64,000 bases of DNA from Chrysemys picta bellii. Taxonomy: Eukaryota > Chordata > Testudines > Emydidae. A program made the position numbers and the translations under genes. Positions 23,103 through 34,644 of the stretch are shown piece after piece (the stretch's first letter is position 1; every line of letters begins with the position of its first letter). The stretch is taken from assembly GCF_011386835.1 (NCBI RefSeq), contig NC_088791.1:124534943-124598942 (forward strand), written 5' to 3'. The notes beneath the pieces were generated by a model, which made no database searches, had not been told where the DNA came from, and was given only the letters and a program-made list of their open reading frames with translations.

Positions 23103-23483
23103 GGAGGTTATGTCGAATTTAGCAGCGTTAACTCGAATTAACCCTGCACCCGTCCACACAACGAAGCTATTTATTTCAACATAGAGGTCTCTTTAAATCG
23201 ATTTCTGTACTCCTCCCCGACGAGGGAAGTAGCGCTAAATTCGACATGGCCATGTCGAATTAGGGTAGGTATGGATGGAATTCAACGCTAATAGCTCTGG
23301 GAGCTATCCCACAGTGCACCACTCTGTTGACGCTCTGGACAGCAGTCCGAGCTCTGATGCTCTGACCAGCCACCAGCCACACAGGAAAAGTCCCGGGAAA
23401 ATTTGAATTCCTTTTCCTGTCTGGCCAGTTTGAATTTCATTTCCTGTTTGGACATCGTGGAGAGCTCAGCAGCACTGGCAACG

Positions 23484-24060
23484 ATGCAGAGCTCTCCAGC
23501 AGAGGTGACCATGCAATCGCAGAATAGGAAGAGGGCCCCAGCATGGACTGATCGGGAAGTCTTGGATCTGATTGCTGTGTGGGGCAATGAGTCCGTGCTT
23601 TCGGAGCTGCGATCGAAAAAACGGAATGCGAAGATCTACGAGAAGATCTCAAAAGCCATGATGGAGAGAGGATACAGCCAGGATGCAACGCAGTGCCGCA
23701 TGAAAATCAAGGAGCTGAAACAAGCGTACCAGAAGACCAAAGAGTCAAACGGACACTCCGGTTCCCAGCCCCAGATGTGCCGTTTCTATGAGGCACTGCA
23801 TTCCATTCTACGTGTGGCCGCCACCACTACCCCAACACTGTCCGTGGACTCTGATGATGGGGTATTGTTGACGGCCGCTTCCTCGGAGCTGTTCGCGGAT
23901 GGGGAAGATGAGGAAGGAGATGAGGAGGACGAGGCAGTTGACAGCCCTTTCAACGCTGATTTCCCCGACAGCCAGGATCTCTTCATCACCCTCACGGAGA
24001 TCCCCTACCGACCCTCCCAAGGCGGTAACCCGGACCGTGAATCAGGGGAAGGATCTGTAG
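23484..24060 (+). pseudogene. Harbinger Myb/SANT-like protein, exon 1
   Basis: Encodes a trihelix/Myb-SANT-like DNA-binding domain: KRAPAWTDREVLDLIAVWG, then LRSKKRNAKIYEKISKAM, then QCRMKIKELKQAYQKTKE, with the three spaced tryptophan/aromatic positions of the fold. An acidic tract (DGEDEEGDEEDEAVD) follows. In Harbinger elements this second protein binds terminal DNA and the transposase. I chose the methionine at 23484 because it starts the conserved part; the frame is open from 23403. The exon ends GGATCTGTAG|GTAAGT, a consensus donor. This exon itself is intact. Confidence 0.8.
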
Positions 24061-24955
24061 GTAAGTGTTTTAAACATTTATTTTGAACAGAATAGGAATG
24101 GTATCTTAACAATGGGTTTTTCATGATTAGTTTGCCCTAGGCGCTTTAGTTTTTAGTCCTTGCCAGTGCAGCTACTGAAAAATTCTGTCAATATGTCCGG
24201 GGATGGAGCTGAAATCCTCTTGGGACATCTCCACGAAGCTCTCCTGGAGGTATTGTGAAAGCCTTTGCATCACATTCCTGGGGAGAGCGGCCTTATTGCA
24301 TCCTCCATGGTAGGAAACTTTTCCACGCCAGGCTAGCAGCAAGTACTCCGGGATCATTGCTTCGCAAAGCATGGCGGCATACGGCCCTGGTATTCACACA
24401 GCATGTGGTCTTTCTCTGTCTCCGAAATCCTCATCAGAGTAATATCACTCATGGTGACCTGCTTTGAATTAGGGGAATGTTAGTATTGGGACTGATTGCC
24501 TGTTCCTTTACATAACTGTAACCGGCGGTTTACAGCCACGCGATGGAGGCGGGACAGGGGCAGCATGCAGGGATCTTTCCCGGGGACAGCTGCGAGGGGG
24601 GTGGGACAGGGGTAGAGTTCATGCTGGCCGGATTGCCGGCAGCAGGAACTGGCCAACACTAGGAGCATTGCTTGGAACGTGAAAGGAGGGCACTGCTATA
24701 AATTAAGCTTTAAGCAGCCAAAAGTCTACAGCTTACCATGTCCGCCTGCTAGCCGAATTCCATTGTCCGGCCCCGTTTGTGTGATCTGTACAGCAAGACC
24801 CCAGGCACTCAATGGGAAGGCCGAAAATTCGACCTTGTACTGAGTGCGCATGTGATAGATACTGTGCATGGTCTTGTTCACAGAGAAAGACTATATTCAT
24901 TGTTCTCAAAACTGTATCTTTGTGAGGCATTCACTCCCTTTTTCCCATCCCACAG

Positions 24956-25290
24956 CTGCGAGTGTCTCCCGAGCTACCCCGGCATCCCCCTCCCAGAGGC
25001 TGGCGCAGATCAGGCGACGAAAGAAAAGGGCACGGGACGAGATGTTCTCAGAACTTATGGGCTGCTCCCGAGCTGAGGCGGCACAGCAGACCCAGTCGAG
25101 GGAGAACATGTCGCAATACCGCGATCACACAGCGAACGGGAGACAGGTGGCAGCAGGAAGACCAGCAGGCAACTCAAACGCTGCTTGGACTAATGAGGGA
25201 GCAAACAGACACGCTCCGGCGCCTTGTAGATGTTCTGCAGGACCGGAGGCAGGAGGACAGAGCCCCGCTGCATTCTATCTCTAACCGCCC
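24956..25290 (+). pseudogene. Harbinger Myb/SANT-like protein, exon 2 (frameshifted)
   Basis: Follows a good acceptor, tttttcccatcccacag. The split codon from exon 1 (G) plus CT gives alanine and continues ASVSRATPASPSQRLAQI with the basic stretch RRRKKRARDEMFSEL, the usual C-terminal module of these proteins. Near 25115-25135 the reading moves by one base into a second frame that gives QQEDQQATQTLLGLMREQ and TDTLRRLVDVLQ, a coiled-coil-like end. One indel has therefore broken this gene. The exact stop is uncertain. A poly(A) signal AATAAA lies at 25502-25507. Confidence 0.7.
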
Positions 25291-25501
25291 TCCCCCGCCA
25301 CAAACTCCCATCCTCCCACCCCACCCAAAGTCCCAAGAAGGAGGGGCGGCAGGGGCTGTGAAAACAGTCACTCCACCCCTGCAGACTGCTCAAACAGCAG
25401 AAGGCTCTCATTCCCAAAGATTTGATACGTCCTTTCATTCACTCCAAAAGCACTTCACCCAAGCCCCCGTCCCAGTTTCATCCCCTAACTGTGTAGTTGT
25501 T

Positions 25502-25507
25502 AATAAA
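25502..25507 (+). promoter_or_regulatory. Poly(A) signal after Myb-like gene
   Basis: AATAAA in gttaataaaaaatatg, about 210 bp beyond the recognisable coding end. Confidence 0.5.
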
Positions 25508-25705
25508 AAATATGTTTCTGTTAATTACTGTTTCCGTCATGTTCTTTTAGAGGAGAGTGTGTTTGAAGGGGGGGAAGAGGGTTGGTAATTGGAGAGGACA
25601 GTCACCTGTACCAGGTACAGACACGGGGACAGATTCAGCAGAAGGTCACACACACATTGCAGTCACTAGGCACCCTGGTCAGTCTGGGAGGTGGTTTTCA
25701 TGTTC

Positions 25706-25850
25706 TGTGTGGGGGAGCTATGTGAGTTTGTGGCGGGGGAGGGCGGTTACAGATCTTATGCAGCGGTCCTTAGCCTGGATGATAGAGCCACACAGCAGGG
25801 GATCTGTAACCGCCCTCCCCCGCCACAAAGTCACATAGCCCCCCCACACA
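25706..25850. repeat. Palindrome inside the Harbinger element
   Basis: The left arm 25706-25755 (tgtgtgggggagctatgtga ... ggcggttacagatc) and right arm 25801-25850 (gatctgtaaccgccctcccc ... cccacaca) are near-perfect inverted copies of 50 bp around a 45-bp loop. The arms contain the ccgccctcccccgccacaaa string that also occurs at about 25285-25305, so the structure arose within a local duplication. Confidence 0.8.
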
Positions 25851-26042
25851 GAGTCCCGAAAAGGAGGGGTGGCAGGCTCCGTTGAAACAACCAGTCCACC
25901 ACTGCGGACCGCTCTAGGAGCAGGAGCCTGTCATACCTCAAGTTTAGAAGCGTCCTTTCCATCACTACACCCGCTCCCCACCACAGTCTGCGTCCCAGTT
26001 TCAACACTTTACCACGAAATCCTTAATAAAGAAAACGGTGTT

Positions 26043-26868
26043 TGTCATAACTATAAAGGGAAGGGTAACAGCCCTCCTGTGTACAATATTATAAAATCCC
26101 TCCTGGCCAGAGACTCCAAAATCCTTTTACCTGTAAAGGGTTAAGAAGCTCAGGTAACCTGGCTGACACCTGACCCAAAGGACCAAAGGGGACAAGATAC
26201 TTTCAAATCTTGGTGCGGGGGGGAAGGCTTTTGTTTGTTTGTACTCTTTGTTTTGGGAGAGTTCGCTCTTGGGACTAAGAGGGACCAGACATCAATCCAG
26301 GCTCTCCAAATCTTTCTGAACAAGTCTCTCATATTTCAAACTTGTAAGTAAACAGCCAGGCAAGACGTGTTAGTTTTTATCTTTGTTTTCTCAACTTGTA
26401 AATGTACCTTTTTGCTAGAGTGTTTATCTCTGTTTGCTGTAACTTTGAACTTAAGGCTAGAGGGGGGTCCTCTGGGCTCTAAGTTTGATTACCCTGTAAA
26501 GTTATTTCCCATCCTGATTTTACAGAGATGATTTTTACCTTTTTCTTTAATTAAAAGCCTTCTTTTTAAGAACCTGATTGATTTTTCCTTGTTTTTAGAT
26601 CCAAGGGGGTTGGCTCTTGATCCACCAGGAGGGGGTGGGAGGAAGGAGGGGGGATGGTTAATTTCTCCTTGTTTTAAGATCCAAGGGGTTTGGATCTGTA
26701 TTCACCAGGGAATTGGTGAAGAGTCTCTCAAGGCTACCCAGGGAAGGGAATTAGCACTTTGGGAGTGGTGGCAGCAGACCAGATCTAAGCTGGTAGTTAA
26801 GCTTAGAAGTTTCATGCAGGCCCCCACATTTGTACCCTAAAGTTCAGAGTGGGGAAGCAGCCTTGACA
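26043..26868 (+). mobile_element. Solo LTR inserted in Harbinger
   Basis: 826 bp with ends TGTCATAACT and CCTTGACA (inverted TGTCA/TGACA) and exact 5-bp duplications gtgtt at 26038-26042 and 26869-26873. Direct repeats of 'tccttgttttaagatccaagggg' type occur inside near 26585-26695. There is no coding sequence between the ends, so it is a solo LTR of a retrovirus-like or gypsy element. The orientation is assumed. It lies between the two Harbinger genes and disrupts neither coding region. Confidence 0.88.
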
Positions 26869-27015
26869 GTGTTAATGAACAAAGTTTCATTTATTTTATT
26901 TTTAAAGGTGTGTAGGAAGGGGGGCAAGGGGGGGTGGTAATTGGAGAGGATAGTCAACATTAACTGGGTAAAGAAACGGGGGCAGGTTCAGCTTCTGTTT
27001 AAACAAATGTAATAG

Positions 27016-28297
27016 TCACAGGTTACCCTGCTCACTCTGGAACCTAGCTTTCAAAGCCTCCCGGATGCACAGCGCGTCCCGCTGGACTCTTCTAATCGCC
27101 CATCTGTCTGTCTGGGCATAATCAGCAGCCAGACGATTTGCCTCAACCTCCCACCCCGCCGTAAACATCTCCCCCTTGCTCTCTCAGAGATTGTGGAGCA
27201 CACAGCAAGCTGCAATAACAATGGGGATATTGGTTTCACTGAGATCAGAGCGAGTCAGTAAGCTTCTCCATCTCCCCTTTAGACATCCAAAAGCACACTC
27301 CACCACCATTCTGCACTTGCTCAGCCGGTAGTTGAAGAGTTCTTTTTCACTGTCCAGGGCGCCTGTATAGGGTTTCATGAGCCAGGGCATTAGCGGGTAG
27401 GCTGGGTCCCCAAGGATCACTATAGGCATCTCCACATCCCCAAGTTATTTTGTGGTCTGGGAAGTAAATACCTTCCTGCAGCCGTCTAAACAGACCAGAG
27501 TTCCTGAAAACGCGAGCATCATGAACCTTGCCCGGCCATCCTACGTTGATGTTGGTAAAACGTCCCCTATGGTCCACCAGTGCTTGCAGCACCATTGCAA
27601 AGTAGCCCTTTCGGTTAATGTACTGGCTGGCCTGGTGGTCCGGTCCCAGAGTAGGGATGTGAGTTCCATCTATAACCCCACCACAGTTTGGGAATCCCAT
27701 CGCAGCGAAGCCATCTATGATCACCTGCACATTTCCCAGGGTCACTACCTTTGAGAGCAGTAGCTCAACGATTGCGTTGGCTACTTGCATCACAGCAACC
27801 CCCACGGTAGATTTGCCCACTCCAAATTGGTTCGCGACTGACCGATAGCTGTCTGGCATTGCAAACTTCCAGAGGGCTATGGCCACTCGCTTCTGGACAG
27901 TCAGGGCTGCTCGCATGCGGGTGTCCTTGCGCTTCAGGACAGGGGACAGCAACTCACAAAGTTCCAGGAAAGTTCCCTTACGTATCCTAAAGTTTCGCAG
28001 CCACTGTGATTCATCCCAGACCTGCAGCACTATGCGGTCCCACCAGTCCGTGCTTGTTTCCCAGGCCCAGAATCGCCGTTCCACAGCATCAACATGACCC
28101 ATTGCCACCATGATGTCCACGGTGCGGGGTCCCGTGCTTTGTGCTTTGTCTGTGCCCCTCTGAGACTTAATGTCCTCACCGCGCTGCCGTAGCCTCCTCG
28201 CCCGATTTCTCAGCATCTGCCTCTGAAAAAGGTGGATGATAAGGTGCAAGGTGTTGACAACGGCCATAACTGCAGCGATGATCGCAGTGGGCTCCAT
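27016..28297 (-). pseudogene. Harbinger DDE transposase (one frameshift, one stop)
   Basis: A HARBI1-like nuclease that would excise and insert the element. The first 290 residues or so are open from the ATG at 28297. About residues 131-175 form the helix-turn-helix (ALTVQKRVAIALWKFA, SYRSVANQFGVGKSTV). Catalytic aspartates are D210 in GVIDGTHIP and D260 in GKVHDARVFRNSG. A one-base shift near 27440-27450 moves the reading to the frame giving [13 protein letters not shown] and [16 protein letters not shown], which holds the catalytic glutamate (codon 27299-27301). A TGA at 27184-27186 sits where the family has cysteine after VLHNL; the family-like sequence then continues to a stop at 27016-27018. 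Both lesions look recent because the rest is well preserved. A poly(A) signal (AATAAA on -) lies near 26889-26898. Confidence 0.88.
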
Positions 28298-28659
28298 GCT
28301 CGCAGTGTTGTGGCGTCCGCGCTGTCAATCACCAGAAAAGTGCGCGAACTGATTGCCCGCCGGCGCTTTCACGGAGGGAGGGCGGGAGTGAGGGTTGAAT
28401 GACGACAGTTACCCAAAACCACCCTCAACACATTTTTTGCCCCAGCAGGCATTGGGGGCTCGACCCAGAATTCCAATGGGCAGCGGGGACTGCGGGAACT
28501 GTGGGATAGCTGCCCACAGTGCACTGCTTCCAGTGTCGACGCTTGCCCAATTAGTGTGGACTCACAAAGTCGAATTACTGTCCTTAGTGTGGATACACAC
28601 GTTCGACTTTGTAATATCGGTTCCACAAATTCGCTTTAAGTAAAATCGAACTATTCTCG

Positions 28660-28675
28660 TAGTGTAGACATACCC
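28660..28675 (-). repeat. Right terminal inverted repeat of Harbinger
   Basis: tagtgtagacataccc, followed by target copy taa (28676-28678). Its reverse complement gggtatgtctacacta is the terminus also seen in the MITE at 7949. Confidence 0.85.
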
Positions 28676-28678
28676 TAA

Positions 28679-30417
28679 GTCTTGCCTTTTACGTGCGTAT
28701 TGCAAAGTTAAAGAGAATATTCTAATCTAAAGCACGTACTATGCCACCCGCAGTCGGTTGATGCTGTTGTAACTCAGGGTTTCATAGACTTTGCAAACTT
28801 TATCTCCCAACAAACCATCTTGGGCCAGATTCCTTAGAACCAGTGAAGTTAACCAGCATAAAGCAGTTTAGCTACAGTAGGGAATCACACCCATGTTTGT
28901 ATTTATTGCATTGTTTTGTAGAGCATTTGCATAGCAAAGTCACTGTGACTGACATCTGCTGCCTGATTTTAAACCAAATGAACAGCTACTTTTAAAGACT
29001 GTCAGAGGCCGACTGTTTTCCTTTTGTCACTGACTTCTCTGCTCAGCACATCCCAGGCCTTCTTGTCATCCTCCTTCACCTTGTGCAGCCACCTGTGTGA
29101 CTCACGCTGCTTGCCACACACTTGATTGCAGAGAGTGCAGTAACTCATTGAACTGCCCTCTCCATTACTGGCCATTCAACAGCTTTGAGCGATGGAACCT
29201 GAATCATTCACAACCTGTGGCTCAAGTTCATCCCTGGTGTATTTCCACTGACGTCACACCACTGACGAATTCAGGCCTCTGCTTCTGAGTATGTCACAAG
29301 CTAGTGCAGGAAGTACGTGCTGCTGGTTTACTAAAACCTCTGGTTGAACTAAAACCACAAAGCACCTCACCTAGGCGATGAGAACTTGCAAAGCAAAGGC
29401 CACAAAGACGACTGAATGAAATCACAACCTGCAGGATCATGAACGCGTTCACCAGTGGGGCTTACCAATGGGCTATAGGCACGTGGCCAGAGCCACACTG
29501 AGAAAGAGAATCTGGTATTTATGCAGACAAAAGCTTCAGTCTCAAACCCTCACATGCTCCCCATGAGGCGTCACAGCCAGTTCACTCAGGAGCCCCTGCC
29601 CCGCCCCCCACCCAGTGTCAGAACAAACAGCACTGTCCAAACTGGCACCTAGAATCAGCAGATTGCACACCTGAGAGGGAAGCTTCCCAACTCCTTAGCA
29701 CTGCTGGTGCAGCACAATTGAGGGACCACACATCATTCCCGTTGCTATGACATTGCCTTCTTACCTGCTAAGGTCTCCAGACAGCCACCCCCAGTGTGTA
29801 ATTTCCCCGTGTTTGGCTTTCTTGGAAGAATACATATTTATTTTAATGACACCGGACGTATTAAGCATAATCATTTCAATACGATTGTACTCCTACAGCT
29901 CATTCACTTCAAAATGTCAGAATTTACATCAGACTCTACTTATGAAAAGAAACGGAGTTGTGGTGGGTTATTTCTGGCTGCACAGCTACAGGTGCCATGC
30001 TCTGTGAAATGCGTTAAAGATGCAATGACACTGAGAAACACTAGCTAGTGGAAGGATGTAACTAAGATCATGGGTAATGGTTTGTGAAAATGGCACCGTG
30101 GGGCTGAATAACAATATTTCATGTCACATGCTTACTCTTAAAGTTACTGAGTGTTTAAAAAGTCCAATTTACTTCTTTGGCAATCAGTTGAAAAGCTCTC
30201 AGTAACCTCATTATAGTATCGGTCTTCAGATAAAACAGGAAAGCTGTTACTATACTAAGCTCATGAATGGTGCCAAAGAGATTTTTGCAAAAATACCTGC
30301 CTTCTAAAAAGGTTACTGAATGTTTAAATAGGGGGTGTGATGTCTAGAAAGCATGGGAGCTGTATTGTCCCCAAAACACTCAACATGAATATAAATCTAT
30401 TTTAAAAGAATTATAGG

Positions 30418-30418
<1 letters not shown>
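28679..30418. other. Intergenic, nothing recognised
   Basis: No known exon, bounded element or RNA gene. Overlapping open frames near 29750-30050 have no motifs. Confidence 0.45.

Positions 30419-30465
<47 letters not shown>
30419..30465. repeat. (CA)n microsatellite
   Basis: Uninterrupted CA dinucleotide of about 23 units. Likely polymorphic. Confidence 0.95.
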
Positions 30466-30467
<2 letters not shown>

Positions 30468-30948
30468 GATCATGCTGGTGGGGAAGAAAACTACGTCTAA
30501 GTTTCAGGCCTGCTCTCAGTCAGCTACAGCAGACTGCCAGTTGGAGATCCTGGAGGGCTGTGCTCTCTATCCATGCCCCTCCATGCCACTAGGCCTGCCA
30601 GGAAGTTCCCCTACCCCTGGAATGGGGGAAGCTGGCATAGCGTGACACCAATTCTTGCCTTCTATCACACAGGAGATTCCCCATTGTCAGAGGACCACCT
30701 AGCTGCTGTCCATAAAGCCGGACAGCTGGCAGTGTGTGCTGCATACCCTCACAGTTCTCCTGGGATCGCTACCTCAGAAAAGGATGATCATGGGAAAACC
30801 TGGCCAGCTAGCAACCCTAAATGAGGGGCGAGGATGTGGGATTGGTTTGGAGTGCAATTTATACCTATACAGACCAACACAAGGTTATGTCCACTTTTAT
30901 CACACTTAAGTCATGTTTGACCAGTACAATTGATGCATTGTTATTTAA

Positions 30949-31140
30949 CAAGGGAGAGGGATAGCTCAGTGGTTTGAGCATTGGCCTGCTAAACCCAGGG
31001 TTGTGAGTTCACTCCTTGAGGAGGCCATTTAGGGATCTGGGACAAAATCAGTACTTGGTCCTGCTGGTGAAGGCGGGGGGCTGGACTTGATGACCTTTCA
31101 AGGTGCCTTCCAGTTCTAGGAGATGGGATATCTCCATAAT
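30949..31140 (+). mobile_element. tRNA-derived SINE (Cry1-type)
   Basis: About 192 bp with a tRNA-like head. The A box is tagctcagtgg (30962-30972) and the B box gagttcactcc (31005-31015). The tail is tgatgacctttcaaggtgccttccagttctaggaga, of the CR1-related kind used by turtle SINEs. The direct repeat ttatttaa flanks it at 30941-30948 and 31141-31148. The two boxes would make an internal RNA polymerase III promoter. Cry1-type SINEs are known from cryptodiran turtles, so this is a useful lineage marker. Confidence 0.85.
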
Positions 31141-31534
31141 TTATTTAAAAGACAATTTTGGTTCTTTCTGGATGGGATGAAAGGTGCTCGCTCCACTATT
31201 AGTCACTATCATTTGTTCTCCTTCTGCTGTCCCAAAATATAGGGCCTGACCACTTGGGGAGGGTGCAAAGGACTGGTGCAGGGGCAAAGAGATGTGGACA
31301 GACCTTTCAATTTTCCTCCAGAATCTTGGTTTTCATTTTTTTTTAATTAAATCACTAGCTGTTATGGTTGCAAACCAAACCCTCAAGGTGAGTGCAGTCA
31401 ATGCAGCAATGTATACCTGAGTTTACAGAGAGCATAAACCAATGCTTCCAAGGTGAGACCTGCCCCCATTCATTTCAATGCATGCTAACTCAGATGCCAA
31501 TGTGATTTATCTTATATGTAACAGTCGGCCTATG

Positions 31535-31620
31535 GACCAACCAAGATCCAGGACCACATTGTACTATGCCCTGTACAAACACAAACTAGTAGATAGTCGC
31601 TGCCCTGCAAAAGGTCAGTC
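31535..31620 (-). repeat. L2-type LINE 3' tail, antisense
   Basis: ccaagatccaggaccacattgtactatgccctgtacaaacacaaac...agtcgctgccctgcaaaag matches the antisense L2 tail at 61967. Confidence 0.65.
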
Positions 31621-33066
31621 CTGTGAACCATTTCACTGCTCATCAACAGCACGTACGAATGGAGAGGAAGTGTCAGATTTTCAAGATCTACACAATCTAC
31701 TCTGGACCTACATCAACAAGCTCATCCATCCCACAAACAGACTGCGGGTCACATTAATGTGGCCACTTACCATTACAAGAAATTCGTGTTCTGTTATACT
31801 ATTGTCAATTTGGAAAATGATGTTTCCTTTCAGTTTTAAATAACAACATCGCAGGTCGCCAACATTTCTTAACTAGCAAACATTTAAGGACACGTTTCAT
31901 TACAATTCTAAACTTCTGGATAGGCCTTTAATGAAAGGTTTGCGGGGGTCGTGCAGTTGGTTTCAAATTTTAATGGGAGGGGTTCAGCTTTCTAAAGTCT
32001 GAGCAGCAGCAAAAGCTAATAATGCTATTCCCACAGTTGTGCTGAGGTTAGTCACCGATCCAGTGGTGCAAGCAAGCAGACTGTGCGAGGGCTAAAACTA
32101 TGGAAAGTTTTTGTTAAGTCAAAGCACCCATATTAAATCCAGCTCAAAATCAACATTTGCTCAATGGAAAAATTGACAAAACTGGTAAAAAAACAAAAAA
32201 ACAAAAACAACAAGACTTTCTTCCAAACTTGGGTTTCATATAATAGTAATATTAATAATAAAAAATCCCAAATCCAAGACTAACAAAGTGTATGAACCAA
32301 ATGACTTGACAGAAGTGGCTTTTAAATTGTTTTCTGCTTCTTAGCTCCATTGCTGTTTCTAAGCTAAAAATGGTAGTGTCCTTTTAAGTGTACTGTTGTC
32401 TTGCTAGTCACCACATCCACATTATTAACAGTGGTTGTGGTCTATAATTGTGTGGTGTTAACTTCTAAAATTGTCTGACTCAGTTCATCAGAGAAATCAC
32501 AGCCCACACACAGTCAAAAATAAGAAGGCGAAGTGTTTTTTGTTAATAAAGAAAATAAGGCAATTTTCCTGAAAATAGTTCTTTTTAGCTTCAAACACCC
32601 ACTTTTCTAGACACTGCATAGGTTTTTCAGTGTAAACCAGTATTTAGCTTCAGTTCCTAGTCCTGTGTCCTGCACTCACAAGTAGTCCTGTTGAAGCCTA
32701 TGGAACTATTCCCATGAGTAAGAGCTACTCCTGTCAGTGGAGCGGCAAGGTTTGGCTCTTGGTGATTGCTGGTTTTATGGCCCAAGTTTGCACAACTGCT
32801 ACCACAACCTAAAGGCTCACTCTATATTTAGAAAACCACTGAGCCTGCTTATCCTCTCACTTAGACCAGTGTAACTCCATGGACTTCAATGGAGAGATTT
32901 ACAATGTACATAAGGTATGCAAAAGCAGAATCAAACCTATTGAAGAAAAATACATTGTGTGAAATCTTGGCCCCACGGAAGTCAATGGAAATTTTGCCAC
33001 TGAGTTCAGTGGAGCCAGGATTTCAGCCAAGGATTTTGGCCCAGATCCTCAGAGATATCTAGGCAC
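31621..33066. other. Intergenic with palindromic repeat fragments
   Basis: No gene seen. Fragments such as tggacttcaatggagag (about 32880-32897) and gaagtcaatgg (about 32980) belong to the palindromic repeat found elsewhere in the window. The last one is broken by the MITE at 33070. Confidence 0.5.
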
Positions 33067-33069
33067 TTA

Positions 33070-33366
33070 GGCTTGGTCTACACTACCCCCCCTAATTCGA
33101 ACTAAGGTACGCAACTTCAGCTACGTGAATAACGTAGCTGAAGTTCGAAGTACCTTATTTCGAATTAGTTCAAACTTACCTTGGTCCACACTCGGCAGGC
33201 AGGCTCCCCCGTCGACTCCGCGGTACTCCTCTCGGCGAGCTGGAGTACCGCAGTCGACGGCGAGCACTTCCGGGTTCGACTTATCGCGTCCAGACTAGAC
33301 GCGATAAGTCGAACCCAGAAGTTCGATTTCCAGCCGTCGAACTTGCCGGTAAGTGTAGCCAAGGCC
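33070..33366 (-). mobile_element. Harbinger-type MITE, copy 2
   Basis: A 297-bp element, ggcttggtctacactac at the left and gtgtagccaaggcc at the right, with exact tta duplications at 33067-33069 and 33367-33369. The hairpin acttcagctacgtgaataacgtagctgaagt lies near its left end, so it is inverted relative to copies 1 and 3. It sits within a palindromic repeat (taggcacttag on the left, gggagtcaagtgcctaa on the right). Confidence 0.88.
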
Positions 33367-34548
33367 TTAGCTTCCATTGATTTAATGGGAGTCAAGTGCC
33401 TAAATACATTTGACGATATGGTCTTTTAAACCCAGAGTGTAATAGGCTGTACATACTCAGCCACTGTGTTGGCTTTTCTGACTGAAGTTTAAGCAACTTT
33501 TAGGAACTTTTTCAATAATAGCTCCATTTCTCTCTGCAAACTTTCATTTTCTAATTGTGGTTGGATAACTCAAGAGAGCTATTTGACATGTTGGAGCATC
33601 GCTTCGCCTGGCAAAGCAGGGAAATGGCATTCTTTCCAGAAGAAAATACTCTGATCATTTTTAATGAAAGATTGTGTCTGATTATGCCTGAAGATACACT
33701 ACCTGCTAGTTTTATTTTTGTTGTTGTTTTCCAGGAGGCATTTTAGCCGTCCAAAGGAACAGCTCTTCAAAGTGAAATATCAACTCTGCAGCAGGGCCCA
33801 GACGAGCACCCTCATGTTAGTCAAAGCGATGAGGTTTTTATCTTTGTAAGAAAGTCAGACAGCTGAGGTGTTGGTTTTTGTTTGGTTAAACAGTGGCATT
33901 TTGATTTAGGCTTTGATGGAAAGCAAGTGACATGAACATTCAGATACTAGCTGTATAACAAGGAAAAAGATTCATTCTTTTGAGCAGAATTCTGGTTTAG
34001 AAGTTATTCAGTGATTCCTTAAAGTAGTCGATTGCCTTTGATAAGTAATACGGTACCTCAATCTGCACTATTCCCCATGGACACTAAGTATAGGACATAT
34101 TGTATACTGAAATAAAGTTAGTAAGGGTCTGATTTAAAGCCCTTTAAAGTTAATTGGCATCTCTCAACTAACTTCACTGGGCTTTGGACCAGGCACGTAC
34201 TTCCCAACCACAAAACTGGAAAGTTTTTAAGGGTGACCACTGTAGATCAATCTATTCCCCTACTCCACCCCCAGGGTACTTCAAACCACTAAGCAAAATG
34301 TTCTCTTACCCAACCATGTCATTTTACACCCTGAGAGGCAATTAAAATGCAAATTAAAAATGGTAATTAGAACAGTTTCAACATCTATTCTAACGTATGA
34401 GATTAAAAAGATGGGAATTGAGTATAGGGTACAGAGAAAGATGCATTGTTCCTAAGGCAAAATCAACTTTCCCTTCATGTGCTAGTTTAGCAGAAAGAGC
34501 GGCTACTTTCTGAGAAACTCATTTCAACGGAAAGAACATCAAATTTGT

Positions 34549-34644
34549 GGGCCTGATTCCAATCTCATATACATTGGAGTAAACCCATCAAAGTCAATGG
34601 AGTTACCGTACATTGATGTTTTAATGAGATCAGAATCAAGCCCC
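34549..34644. repeat. Palindromic ancient repeat
   Basis: The arms gggcctgattccaatctcat and (reverse complement of the other side) gggcttgattctgatctcat pair over about 17 of 20 bases around a centre with gtcaatggagtta. This is one of several related palindromes. Confidence 0.7.

Larger units (their letters stand above)
23087..28675. mobile_element. Full-length PIF-Harbinger transposon
   Basis: A 5,589-bp element. The left end ggcctggtctacacta and the right end tagtgtagacataccc form inverted repeats matching at 12 of 16 positions, flanked by the 3-bp duplication taa at 23084-23086 and 28676-28678, the target type of PIF-Harbinger. Subterminal gtcgaatt-type motifs repeat at both ends. Two convergent genes lie inside: a two-exon Myb/SANT-like gene on + and a DDE transposase on -. 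This is the two-gene plan of Harbinger, in which the Myb-like protein recruits the transposase to DNA. Each gene has a small number of disabling changes. A solo LTR inserted later (26043-26868); without it the element is about 4.76 kb. Confidence 0.92.

Noticed and set aside
24868..25588. Two separate genes in overlapping frames
   Set aside because: They are the two halves of one frameshifted second exon of the Harbinger Myb-like gene.
30419..30465. Regular repeats considered as a CRISPR-like array
   Set aside because: It is a simple CA dinucleotide run in a vertebrate genome.
30949..31140. Possible tRNA gene (A and B boxes)
   Set aside because: The cloverleaf is not maintained and a CR1-like tail follows; the flanking direct repeat shows a SINE insertion.
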